From assembly GCA_009823395.1 (NCBI GenBank), contig CM020506.1:4674501-4738500 (forward strand): a DNA stretch of 64,000 nucleotides, read 5' to 3'. Source of the stretch: Thamnaconus septentrionalis. Lineage: Eukaryota; Chordata; Actinopteri; Tetraodontiformes; Monacanthidae. Below, piece by piece: positions 1-12,620 of this stretch (within the stretch, counting starts at the first letter, position 1; each line of letters opens with the position of its first letter). A program made the position numbers and the translations under genes. Under the pieces are notes generated by a model that was not told where the DNA came from, did not search any database, and saw only the letters and a list, made by a program, of their open reading frames with translations.

Positions 1-1180
1 ACGTGAGGGGTCCGGACTTGGCCTTGAGCCCGACACATGTGCTCTATATAGGACACGGACACCAGGACCCCTCCCCGCATGAACTCCATGTTCTCCTACG
101 CCCAGTGGTGACACACAAGCCCGCTCCATTAATTCATCTCCGGCAGAACAATGAGTGCAAATCTCCCATATATGACAATGACAGCTAGATTAATCTGGTG
201 AGCTATGGATCCCTCTGCCACCAAAGCATCCCCGCGATAATGAATCACCTGAAATATCTCATTCAGAGACAGTGGGAAAGTCATTTGGCCTAATGGGTAT
301 GCGTACCTGTATATGCAGCGGGCATAACCGATCAATCTGAGGTGCTGATCTGAGGTCACTGTGGAGATTTCCCCACAGAAGTGCAGGCTCAGGCTGCCTT
401 TATTTCCGTTCCACCAGGCCGCCAGACTCTTCAGCAATATGCAGAACCGATAAAGATGGGACCGCGGCTGGCCGTGCCCGTCTGAACATTGGCTCATGAA
501 TATTCTGCCCTGCGTCGCAATACTGTATGACAACTTTTCAGAGAAACGAGACGGTGACACAAAGACAGTGGCATGTCTGAATACTAGACATGGCCTTCGA
601 GGTTGATATTAAATTTCTTCAACGACTTGCGAGGATTTAAAGCCACTTTGCTCTTGTTTCTATAGCCAGATTCAGAGCAAACACAGGGATCCTGTGGGGA
701 TCGTCGCTGTGCGTCAATGCAGCCAGAATTCATCATAAAAATGCAGACATCGCTAGCAAGCACAATCAGCTTCATCGCAGCTCTCCTCTCCCAAAATGCG
801 CAGCTTCTTTTTGTCCGACAGGCGAGGTGCTCAGAGCAGACACTGCCACTTAAGAGCTGCCTTTCATCTGTGTGGGTGGGAGATGCCAGATACTCGGTGC
901 TGGCAGTGCGACAAAAAGTGCTAAGCAGCAGCATTGGCCGGTAACGTCGTTTGGCTTGAAGCCTCGAGTCGCTCAAGCATTTCAGGCCTTGGTAATAGAG
1001 GAAAAACCCGTGTGTCCGACTTAATAGTTTATTTGAACAGTTTATAATTAACGGTCACCAATTTCCAAGGCTCGTTGTCACATTCAGTCAAGTAACTCGC
1101 CGACAGCACTGAGCCACGAGGAGGCCGCTCTTTTTCTGGATGCAGTCATGTGGTGTGTGTGGAATGTGGTCACGACTGAT
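1..1180. other. Noncoding unique sequence, CNE-like
   Basis: Repeat-free, balanced-composition sequence with scattered ATTAAT, TTAATTA-type and ATGAATA motifs, especially 120-560. No exon with plausible splice sites is recognised. The character resembles conserved noncoding elements of developmental loci. Confidence 0.35.
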
Positions 1181-2700
1181 TCTAAATAAAATAAGAGGGG
1201 GTTAGAGATGAAGAGAAAAAAAACACGTGTAATGTTCCGCCGAGGGTTTTTATCACAGGGACTATTTTCTTTGCTTTGTTCCAGATCTCCAACTGGAGCT
1301 TTTACACGTCAGATAAAACCCGCTTTAGCCCAATGGTGGTGAGGCTCGGCACTACAATTTGTGGACGCAGCGGTTTGAAACCCAAGTGCGCAAATACATT
1401 TTGTAATAAAAAGACAATAATGTGTCAGAAGGGTAAACAATTAGAACGTAACCTTTTTTTGCCCTCTACAACTGGTGCTTTTTTTTAATTTTAGAAACGG
1501 AGATTAAATTAAGTGTCCAGTGCAAAAATTCGACCCAGTTGTTGGTGTCGCTGAATAGCAGTATTAAGTTTTATAGTTTGTGCGCATGTGCCTGTGTGTG
1601 TGTAGCTGGTGTTGCATTTCTTCTGGAATAGCTGTGGTTTCGGCAGGCTGAAGGGAACAGGGTCACAGCTGATTCATTAGGTGTCTGGAGCAGTTAGCGG
1701 AGAGGAGACGCTTTTCAGCCGACCAGTTAAACAGCAGGAGAGCAAAGCAAACACTTTTTTTTTTTCAAATCAAAGACAAGCGGTGAAGTAAAAAATGCCT
1801 TCCGGGAAGCGGGGATCAGGAGGTTAAGGATGAAGACGCGACGGGTCGGCGGAGCAGCGGCAGCAGCAGCAGAGAAGTGTGCCTGCTGCAGCTCTGACTG
1901 GGGGGAGTCTGGGGGAGAATAATCCCATGATTGTTGCAGTTTGGGAGGAGACGGGTGATGCAACCCAGGCACACAGGAGCACTGCTCGGGTTGCTGCAGG
2001 AGATAGCTGCTTTCCAAGAACTGGGGGCTGCAGCGGGGAGGGGCGGCAGCAGCTCACACACTGCAGCACTGCAGCAGGAAAGACTGGTGGCTGGAGGAGG
2101 TAGTGGCACATGATGGGACCTTCGCGCGGCTGGAGCTCAGGGGTTTAATGAAATCTGCTGCTCAGGGCTTCTGCAGTAAAGACAGTGAAGACGCTGTGAA
2201 ACTGGCTTTTGGAGTCTGATGTGTTGCAAAAATGCAAGTTCTGTACTGTGTTACAGAAGCGTTTTTAGTGCATTAAAACATTTTTGTCCGCAAATGTGCA
2301 ACAAGCAAAGCTGAAAAACTGGGAACTGAAAAGGTGAAACTTTATAGCAAGGAAAAAAAAAGATTAATTTTCAGTGATTTTATGTTTCGTTGTAGCTGAC
2401 AATGACGCAACCTGAGCGAAAACTGCCTCTGCCTGCAACTGGACAAACAACTCACCACAGGAACAACGGTGCTCAGTTTGGATGTGTGATTGCCAAAAAA
2501 CTAATACATGTGACGGTTTTATAAGCAACTCTAAACTAAGTCAAACTACATTCTAAGGATTTATAAGACACCCACTGAAACACTTTGAAAATGTTTCAAT
2601 CCTGGAGGGTTAACTGGGGAAATAAGAAGAAAGAAAATTTTAAAAAAATAATCCTGTAAATCAAAGCCATCCTTTTTAATATATTGTTCTTATATGTATG

Positions 2701-2738
<38 letters not shown>

Positions 2739-3732
2739 TATAAAAGAATTCACATGAAGGTGATAGAAAATTCTTCTCTACTTCATGGACTTGGTGACAG
2801 TTGGTGATAAAACTTCAGTCACCGCAACCAAGAAACAGCCTGTTTTTAAAGTGCCATATTTATTGATTATTGGATTGCTTGGTGTTATAGTTTTGGCAAC
2901 TCAATGGTAACTAAATCAAAGTCAATATTTATGATTGAGGTGTTAACAGTCCAACGCTCTGAACAACAGCTGATGCCCAGAGAAATACGCACCTTATCAA
3001 CAGAACAAGAAGAAAAGGATTTTTGTGTTCTACAGAAGGGAGAGCGGGCTGCACCAAGATGAAGGGATGAAAAGCTGAGGTGATAAAAAAAGCAAACGGA
3101 GGCACAGCGAGGGGAAGGGAGGCACGGCGCCCCGCTGGTTTACGGGTACAATTATGCAATTTCTGGTCGTCAGCCAAAACCCCTCTGGCTGCCCACGACC
3201 ACAGCAACGTGGCTCTGAGGGGTTCACTGGAGGAGGAGGCCAAGCAGGACCTCAGAGAGAAGCCCCTCCCCTCAACGACTCTAAGCTGCCAGCCCACCTC
3301 CCCCATCACCTTCCAGACCCTGCCGGAGCAAGCAGGGCAAGGGAGCATCAGCAGGGACCCACACTTTGACTGTCTTTTTTAAAAACAACACATCTTTGGT
3401 CCACTCGAATCTTGGTTTCCACGGAGGAATGTGAAGGCAAACACAAGCCTGCAGTTGTTATTGCTTTGGGTTGAAACATGAGCTCAGAGAAATGACAGAG
3501 CTGCTGCGAGGTGAACGCAGAGACGGTGGAGAGTCGGAGGGGGAGCGACGCGGACTTGTGTGCATGTGAGTGTGCACGTGTGTGCGCGCACGAGAGAGAG
3601 AGACAGAGAGTTAGAGAGAGAGGGAGCTGACGGACAGGCAGTTGGTGGGCCACACAAAAACAGGCTCCTGTTTTTGAGTCAAGCTGACTCATGCCGCCTT
3701 GAGCAAACAGGCAGCACAGACCAGAGCCTTGT

Positions 3733-3768
<36 letters not shown>

Positions 3769-4480
3769 TCTAACAAACACACACACACACACACGTACGC
3801 ACAAATAGAGCAACGGTAACCCCTCACACGTCTAAAAAGCCTTTCAAATTTCTCTTACGTCTCTGGCAGTGATACACACAGGACTGTCTGCTTTGCCGCT
3901 GACCTACTGCAGCACTGGGGATGTAGGTTGCCAGCTGGAGAAAAAAAAATAACCCCAAAAAACAATGTGAACGCATTTATTAGGTCATCCCGTCAAAAAA
4001 AAAAAAAATAAAAAGCGGGTTGGGGGCAGGGGGGGCGTAAAAGTTCCCATGAAGGTGAAACTCACCAACAAAACTCTATTGTTCTCCGCAGCCAGTAAAA
4101 ACAGAGAGAGTGGGGAGGAGGGGGGAGTGGCAAGGCTGGGATTGAAAAATAGGGAAGGAGAAAAATGAAAGTGTGAGAAGGAGAGACTGGAATCCAGGGT
4201 CTGACACGTTTTGAGGGGAAGGCGAAACGCCTGGACTGCTGGGTTCAGCAGCCAGGCAGGGGAAAGCACAGGAAGGGGGGTAGGCGGGGTAGGCGGGGGC
4301 GTCCGCCGCCCCCCTCCCCTCACCCCCATCCACATAAACACTTATTTCCTGTCCTGCGTCAGATGCGTCACCTCGGGGCCATTGTCCACGTGTGTCTGCG
4401 CAGAGTCAAGACTCCAGAGGACAAACACGCAACTCGGCGGGTGGACGGCTGGCGGAGACGGTCGCAAAACAAGAGCGAGC
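1181..4480. other. Intergenic; CTG-rich patch and microsatellites
   Basis: Contents: a GC/CAG-rich patch at 1840-2110 with overlapping frames on both strands, (TG)15 at 2704-2733, and (CA)n at 3734-3767 and 3777-3794. No gene is recognised. Confidence 0.5.
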
Positions 4481-4589
4481 GTGTGTGTGTGTGTGTGTGT
4501 GTGTGTGGTGGTGTGGCGGGGGTCAGGAGGCAGCAGCGGTGAGGGGGTTGGCGTAATGGCTCGAAGACTGTTTGGGTCATAACGCCTTT

Positions 4590-4603
4590 GTTGCCATGGC
4601 GAC
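4590..4603. promoter_or_regulatory. RFX X-box-like palindrome
   Basis: GTTGCCATGGCGAC is one base from the symmetric RFX consensus (GTTGCC-AT-GGCAAC). No gene start is evident nearby. Confidence 0.3.
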
Positions 4604-4887
4604 CCCCCCGAAGTCCATTTCCCTTTTAGCCCCTCACTGCTCTCATGCGGTTTCCCACCTGCTGTCGCAGTCGCACACCGAGAAAAGGCAGTGTTAAAAG
4701 GCAAGCAGAGGACGGCTGCCAATCAAGAGTGGCACAATCAGCACACAGTATGTGCGTGTTTAAAAAAAAACACAAAAAAAAGGCAGTATCACGCTAGTTT
4801 ATTGGCAGTTTTCAGCAGGATGGAATCCTTAACCGAGCCGCTTGGAGCCCACCGCTCAAATCAGAGCAACGGGACGTATCCCCGCAC

Positions 4888-5140
4888 TCAGTGGGCCACT
4901 TTATTAGGTACAGTGTGCAATCTTTTGTGGCTAAACACCACAGTGTGGAAGAAAGTGGAGCGGGAGGCTGTTGGTGCCAGACGTGCTGCTGGTCTGAGTA
5001 TTTTGTCTGATCCATCTGGATTTTCCCCGCACACAGCCCATCTCTGGGGTTTGACAGGGAACGATGCAGAGAAAATATCCAGTCGTGTGGAGCAAAATGC
5101 CTTGTTAATGTCAAGGGGTCAGAGGTCTCTGAGTGGGCAA
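4888..5140 (+). mobile_element. Tc1-like transposon relic, 5' end and transposase N-terminus
   Basis: It begins with the terminal motif CCACTTTATTAGGTAC. It continues into a degenerate transposase reading VGARRAAGLSILSDPSG and further helix-turn-helix-like sequence resembling Tc1-family transposases of fish. The right half and far terminus are missing, so it is dead. Confidence 0.7.
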
Positions 5141-7889
5141 CACGCGCAACCTCGAAGCGGCGTAGGAGTACCTGAGTAGGTATCCGGCAGTGACAAGACG
5201 TCTCCTCCTGGAGAGGAAGGGTGTGTGTAGCACTAGAAAACACGACTGTTGAAATGGCCAGCAGACAAAACCTATGTATGTATGTTTTGCAGTATGCCAA
5301 TGTCCTACTGATTTATAAATTAAAAAGAAAATTCTTAGTATGCTCTGAACCGACCTTCTCCAGGCTGACAACACCTTGGAATGGTAATAAGGCACAGAGG
5401 TGCTACAGGGCACAGGCTACGTGTCTTACACCAGCTCTATTATCACCAATACTGATTCTGAATACGTGACAAGTCATACATACCATATATCTATAAGTCG
5501 ATACACTGAGGCGGATATACAAACTTGACTTTTGTGTTGCATTTGTGAGCAAGCGAGTCGAAGCACATGTCTCTGCATCGTGAGCTTTTCTTTTTAATTG
5601 CTACAGATGGAGGCGGAAGGGGCAGTCAGCGCTGCACTGTCTCCACTTTAGAAATCATCCAGTGTCTCCATATGGGACAAAATGTGGTCCAGAACAGGCA
5701 CATTTTTCTGGTTCCATATATGGGATAATTGTGATTTCAATGGACAATTTGCAGCCAATGGTATCTCACAACACATAGTACTGTCATCTAACGTACCAAA
5801 CAAGCCCCAAGCCAATAAATACTGGAGAAACTATGTCTGACAATCCAAAACCATCTGTTTTACACTGTTTTTTCAGGCCATTGGTGGCCATCAGCTGGGG
5901 TACACGGCTCACTTCTGCCTCCTGAGACCTTGGAAAGTAGGACAAACTCAAAGCCCCGACTTTCCCTTTCCAACGCACAGTGACAGCTCTCATTACCCAG
6001 TAACACACATTTCAACATGAACTTCTCCAAACTGGCCGGCCGTGATAAATGACTTTTACATTCATTTCCTAGAGACTCACCTGATCTGTCCGAGATCAGA
6101 AGAGTGTCTGCCTCTTGTCCAGTCGGCTCACTTCACACTCTGATGCAGTAATGACTCACGAGCCAGGCTCCATTATCAGCCGCAGCTATCGGGGTGCAAT
6201 CTGTTTCTCTGGCGGGTGGGAATAAACCTTTTCTCAGTTTGACGCCCCTGCTCCCATTCTGCTCAGGCCACGCTGATATGGGATGGTGTAAAAGCAGGAG
6301 AAAGTAGTGGGAGGCAAGCCGGAAATGATGCCCTCTCACATGTCGCACCCTGTGAATAATGGCAGGGGCGAGACCCTCCTGGTAGGAAGCCAAGTCGTCG
6401 GGGCAGCAGTGGCAGAAAAGCCTCTGAAATGATGGTGAGTCAGTGCAGCATGTAGCTCATCTCAGACTGAGACTCTTCTTCTGAAAGCGGCCGCAGTGAG
6501 TTCAAAGGAACATCATGGGTGTTTATGTCTTTGGGGATCTCAGTGGCCAATCAAGCTCCATCAAAAAAAAAATATCACAAACTAATTGTTTTTTGGGGTT
6601 AGCAGTTGTCAGAATGGTCCATTTTAAATACATTAGATGATGATATGATGGATATCTGAATACAAAACCAGTTCATTCAATACAATACATAATATTTTCT
6701 TTCAATAAATCGAGACGTGTCTCAAGACGTGGACAGAAATATAATCGGGAGAAAAGAAAATTAGATCTCTGCAAAACTGAAAAGACATACTGTATATAAG
6801 ATTTTTTTTTTGATTTTTCTTTTTCTCCTAGATTGGAGCAAATGCACATTGAGGGACTCGCAAGATTTTGGGTAAATATGTAAGCAAACAGCAACAGATG
6901 GAAACGTTTCATTTTGAGCATTGCATGAAGTTCTACAGTTCCAATCAAGGCTGTATGTTACTGGCTGACCAAGAATGAATTAAAATTAAAAAAAAAAAAA
7001 AAAAAAACTACACAGTGGCTGATAATTGCTTCCCACTTGCCGAGGTTCTCGGTTTGAGTTTGTCAGCGTGACAGTGAGGAGCGAGCTGCAGCGTCAGACG
7101 CTTCATGGATGAGGACGTCACGGAGGCCTGAGAGCCAGATAGCTCAATTACACAACACCGCTACTCCTGTACTACTAAGGACAGATTGACTGGTCGGATG
7201 GAGATATTTAAAGGGGCTACAGACACACACTAAAACCTTGCCCAGTGCATCAAGTCCTCAGTTCTGCCTGACTGCCTCTGAGCGTGTGTGTGTGTGTGTG
7301 TGTCTGTGTGTGTGTGTTCGCGGGAGTGTCTTCCCTCTGCCGGGCCCTGCAGCGGATGGTGCTGACCTGCGAGGGGAAAAAGAAGAGGAGAAGAAGGGGA
7401 GTGGAAAAGCCAATTAACGGAAAGATCACTTGTGTGTCTGCTGGAGTGTCTCTGAGAACCTCTCACAGTTAACCTTTCCAGCTGGAGAGTGAGGAAATGA
7501 GAGAGGAACAAGGGAAAGGATGGAGAGGAGGAGAGCGGCCAGGGAGATCAGGCGTTTCCACTTTAATGGTCCCTCGGTGTTGGAGTGAAGCTGGTTAATT
7601 TGCCTCTCTTCCTCTGGGTGATGCAGGGCTTTAGCTTCTGTCAGACGGCCGCTCGGCGAGCAACTTATGCAGGAATAATAGGGCCACGCGGACGCTGAGA
7701 TACGCCGCACGCCGCTGGGGGAGAAATAGAAAGTGTGTGTCGGCAAGGTAAACGCTTCTGCGGATTTACATTTTTTTTTTTTCCCCCGGATTTGATGGTA
7801 CGATGGGACTGGGAGGTTACAGGGTGCCAATGTCAAAAGGAAACGCCATCAACTCTGCATGAGCTGCCATCGCCTCTGTCAGCGCGTTG

Positions 7890-7922
<33 letters not shown>

Positions 7923-7961
7923 TGGCTCGTTGCATTTTTTTTTTCGTCATCGTGAACCCTG

Positions 7962-8009
<48 letters not shown>

Positions 8010-8030
8010 ATGCATCAGCGGCAGCTGAAG
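5141..8030. other. Intergenic, with (GT)n cluster
   Basis: Mostly unique sequence from 5141 to 7270. Then (GT)n at 7285-7317, 7889-7920 and 7966-8008. A(20) lies near 6988. No coding signal. Confidence 0.5.
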
Positions 8031-8240
8031 ACAACACAAATTGGCGCTAAATTAATGGTTACGCGTAAGCGCCCGCGAGCCCACGTGCGCGCATGCAATG
8101 CGGCCGCGGGGCAAGGTTGCAACTGACAGTGTGCGCTAGCATAAATTGGGGTTAGATTAATGCGATGCAGATCTGCCTCTGTGCTCTGACCCCCATCAGG
8201 GCAGAGATGAGCTGTGTATCTCAATTAACCCTGGCAGCCC
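8031..8240. promoter_or_regulatory. CNE-like island
   Basis: Non-repetitive stretch mixing TAAATTAATGG, TTAGATTAATGCG and CpG-rich CGCCCGCGAGC, flanked by simple repeats. Its look resembles deeply conserved enhancers; conservation is not tested. Confidence 0.3.
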
Positions 8241-10301
8241 AAAGCAAGCGGGTACAGTACACAAAAAAGGACGCACGCAAAAAAAATACAAATAAGTACA
8301 AACGCATAAAACAGCACGAAGAGGTGCAACCGAGCCGGAGACGGGGTCCCCTTCACACGGAAAGGCCCGACAAATGCATCCATAACAGGATGTTGTTTAG
8401 AAATACGAGTTCAGGCTCTCCTCCACCCTCCTGTCCTCTCCTGGCCTCTCCTCTCCTCCTCCCTAATTGTATGCATGGCATGTAGATCCCTGCAGTGCTG
8501 CCAGAATGATTGCAATTAAAGGGAATCCCTTCCTCCCCCTCTCTATCTGGACACACACACACACACTCGCACGCACACACACAAACGCCACTGGTGCTGC
8601 CATGAAGTACCACCATCCAGACTAGAGTGGTCTTAATCAGAGTCACAAATATCTTCCTCCTCCTCCTCCTCCTCCTCCTCCTCCTCCAGCTCCATTGTCT
8701 ACAGCTTCTGCCTCCTTCTTTCACGAGCTCACGGAATACGGTGAAAAGAAGATTAAGAAGAGGAAAGATTAAAAAAAAAAAAAGAAAAGAAAAAAAAATC
8801 AAGATGTGAACACATGCGTGACCTTCACTTTTGCTTTACATGTGAATTACCATGTTGAAGCCCCCGCCACACCCCCACACCCACCCTCCTCCAGAGGAGG
8901 ACACAATGCGGGGCTTGTCTGCGCACATTACAATATTGGCAGAGTCAGTTAAAAATTGCATTGTTGCCCCGTCACAATAAGATGATGAGACAAGTGCCTT
9001 TGTTTGGAGTTTGCATGCCCCGTGTCGAGCTGTTGCTGCTGTTCTTATCTTGAAGTACAAACCGCTGCTGCATTCATTATCCCGCGCTGCTGAGCTGTGC
9101 CACTGCTCCCCCCCATGGCGGCAGGCAGCGCTGCACCCGAGTAGGAGAAATTCGGCTGAGGGGACGATCGGAGGAGGAGGAGAATTTTGTAGATTTTAAC
9201 AGACTAGATGTGTTTTGAGGAAAAGAAGTAGGTCAACAAAACAAAAGAACAATCATGTTTCTCTTTCTTTTTCATTAGCGTTTCATCCGGTGTCCCATTT
9301 GTAAGGATCATACATCTTTAGGACGCCCATCACAACTGAGAGAAGTGGTTGAGACTCCAAGGAAGATATGATATATCCCTCTTCCATTGAGAAAAAAAAA
9401 AAAGGTTAATTCATCTGTTGGTAGTGACTCTATCATTTGAGTTGTTGAGTTGTTGTCAGCTGGGAGACTCTGGACCTGCTCCACAACCACATGGGCTGAC
9501 CAGAGAGGCATCCTGGTTGAGGAATGTGATGCCGTCCATGTGACCAGGCTGGTGTGGCTCAAGCAAAAGAAACTAACAAAAAACACACACAGAATAAATA
9601 AACGGAAGACAAGAAGACGAGACGAAACAGTTTTTCAGTGGAAGTGAAGTCTGACACACTTTCCTCGGGACCTCACACTCTTCTCAGTCGAAAAAAACAA
9701 CAAACCCATGAATCCTAACGGCTGCCGATAGAGAAATGAACTGCATCAGATATGAAGCTAATGTTAAAGTGTGACAAAAGTCGAAATACTGGGGGGTTAC
9801 ATCATATAGCTAAAGAAACTGATTAAAAAATGGTGATTATCAGTACCAGTAACGATGACACGCTAAAAAAAAAAAAGCACTAAAATGTCAAGACCTTTTT
9901 TTTTTTCCTTCTTGCCATCGCCAAAACGTTGCTCTGTTCCAAGCGTGTGCAAGTGTGTGCGCGGCCGTCCTGCGCGGCGGCTCGGTGTGGCTGGCCCACA
10001 GACTGGCCCAGATGTTAGCTAATTAACACCGATGTTAAAGACGCTCTTCATCAGGGTGATTAAATAATCAAATAATTAATTCATTAAGCAGGGGCTTGCA
10101 CTGCCTCTTATGATCTCTGGCACGCAGCCTGCCAGGCAGGCAGGCAGGCAGGCAGGCTGGCATGAAGCTGCTGCAGGGCTGGTGAGGAGAGAGGCTGCCA
10201 GGGCCCCGACGACAAGAGGGGAAGTCGACGTGTCTTCCAGGTGAAAAAAAAAGGTGCGTTTTTAAAGGCAGGGTGGAATTTGTCAAAGACACACATACTT
10301 T

Positions 10302-10342
<41 letters not shown>

Positions 10343-10970
10343 TTTGAGGGGGACTAAACATTGTTCTTGGTGGCAGACGCCAGGCTATTATTCCCCCCAG
10401 TGCTGAAGCATGAAAGCCTTCATCAAACAGATTAGACCGCGGCGAAGGTGCCGGGGAGCTTGCGCACTATAAAACGCTCGTAATTTCAAAAACCCCCAAA
10501 TGCACATGTGGCCCTCTGTATTTATATGTTTCATTATCTTCCAAGGCAAATGTAATTAAACAGAAGCTAAATGCGGTGGAAGAAAAACTTCCCCACTCTC
10601 TCCTCCTCCTCCTCTCTCCCCCCCTCTCGTGTGTCTGTGCCCGAGACAGATCATCTCACATTATTGGGAGAGAGAGAACATCGGCCCCGCGTTCGGCGAG
10701 TGGGACCAGACAGATGGATGGATGGAGCGGAGGTGCGAAGTGATGCGGGCCAGCAGGGAGGAGAGACGCGCGATGGATGAGGAGAATGACAAAGATGTTT
10801 CATCACGCTCGTTTCCACCGGCGTGAGGTGGGAGCTTCTGCAAGGCGGGACGCGGAGGGAGGGAGGGAGGGAGGAACAAGGGCCCCACCTTCACACAGCA
10901 GATTACACACACACACGAATGCACGCACACATACGCACACACCCTTCCCGGCTCCGGCAGCTCTCATTTT
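8241..10970. other. Intergenic, with two CNE-like patches
   Basis: Contents: (TCC)11 at 8655-8687, (AGGC)7 at 10131-10158 and (TC)n at 10303-10333. Unique AT-rich patches lie at 9990-10100 (TTAATTCATTAAG) and 10380-10565 (ATGTAATTAAACAG). No exon seen. Confidence 0.45.
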
Positions 10971-11350
10971 AAACACTCCTTTAGCCATAATCATTTTCAT
11001 ATAATTCACTTTCATACAATTCCTTCTCCTAATCATTATCAGGCCCACTAACGTCTTAATGACTTCATAAATTTAAGCTATAAAAAGTAATGGAGAAAGA
11101 CAAATGAGATAATTAGGAATAAATCTTAGTGGAAAGCCATTTATCAAAACATGGAGAGGCCCTGAATATTCCCCACCATTAGGCTCCGCTGTAATTAACA
11201 CGGGCTCTCAGTTATGAAGGAAACCTGGTAGTAGAGATATTAAGATCCAAAAGCCTCACTGTTATTAAATTGACCGATGAATCTGCGACGTATAATATGA
11301 TGTGGATTATTAGGATCCTTTTTAATTAAAAAGAGCGTTAAGATTTTTTT
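10970..11350. promoter_or_regulatory. Strong CNE-like island
   Basis: 380 bp of repeat-free AT-rich DNA with dense homeodomain-type cores (AATTAGG, GTAATTAACACG, TTTTTAATTAAAAAG) and no open frame. This is the clearest enhancer-like block in the window. Confidence 0.45.
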
Positions 11351-11490
11351 TATATATATATTTAAATTTTTAACGCTTTAATGGTGGCTTGAACTCATCT
11401 CTCCGCGGTTATGGGGCAATGAGACGGAGAGAAAGAGTAAAAAGGGAGAGAAAGAGAATGGAATGGGGGGAGAAAGAAAGTGAATAAATT

Positions 11491-11541
<51 letters not shown>

Positions 11542-11805
11542 GGTGCAGGGTGGGAGCTGCGAAAAACAATCTCTCACACTCTCCTTTGGCGCACGCTGTG
11601 TAAGTACATCAGAGAATGGTATTCTAATTTAACAAACTCCTCACTAATGCATACATATGGACTAATGCAGATCCAGACGAGGGCCTATTAATACTTATCA
11701 AGTGTAAATGTGTAAAATGTAACGTAGCGTTTTGGCTCTGATTGGCGAGGGAAGAATCACAATCTGTGCTTTTTTTTTTTATTTCATTCTTTCTTTAACA
11801 CTCAA

Positions 11806-11883
<78 letters not shown>

Positions 11884-12000
11884 GAGAAGCACCTCCATAC
11901 GTCTTTTGAAGCGAGTCGTCATCCAGAAAAGTTTGAGATTCTCTCGCCTCCCTTCTGTTTGCTGCCCTCAACCTTCGCCCCGGCTTTGGTTCTGAAGTGA
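11351..12000. repeat. (GT)n and (CT)n(CA)n microsatellites
   Basis: (GT)21 lies at 11494-11535. A compound (CT)12(CA)23 runs from about 11807 to 11876. The remainder is unique and noncoding. Confidence 0.85.
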
Positions 12001-12159
12001 TCGGCCTCCTTTCTTCTTCTATTTTTTTAACTATTCAGCAGACCCTATACCCTTTATGTATTTGCTTACTGTAAAATGAAAAACCCCACCCCTCCCTAGG
12101 CTGCAATCAACACTCTCTCTGACGTGTCTGGCGAGACTAGCGCGTCGCAAGACATCTCG

Positions 12160-12620
12160 TCCACGCCGGCGTGCGATTAATTGTCGAAGTCGCTCCGGAC
12201 TGCGCCGTGTTTTCCAGCGTGTGCAAAATATTTTCAACAATAACATCAATTTAATTGGATTTCTGTTGGCTGCTGGCTAGTGTCGGCAGGTCCTCTAAAG
12301 CATTCCATTCCGATGCACATTTATTACATTTTTAGCAGTGGCTAAAATAAAGGAACGCTGCACTGCGCCGCTGTGTGCTGTCCTCGCCGCAGTGAGGAGG
12401 AAGAATAAGAAGTGGGAGCACTAATAAGTGTGGGCTTCAACATATAGAATCTGTAAAACGCTTTTGAGGGGAAAGTGCTCCGCCGCCGTATGCAAATTAT
12501 CTTCATATAAATGACATGCCAGCCTCCAATCACTGACCAATTAATGACCTTCGGGGGCATCTTGTGACACATCAACGGCACTAATTTATACTTGACAGGT
12601 CCCCTGGTGCGTGCCGGCAA
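12160..12620. promoter_or_regulatory. CNE-like island with octamer motif
   Basis: Repeat-free sequence with GATTAATTGTC, CAATTTAATTGG, ATGCAAATTAT (POU octamer, 12490) and CCAATTAATGACC. No frame or splice signals fit an exon. Confidence 0.4.
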
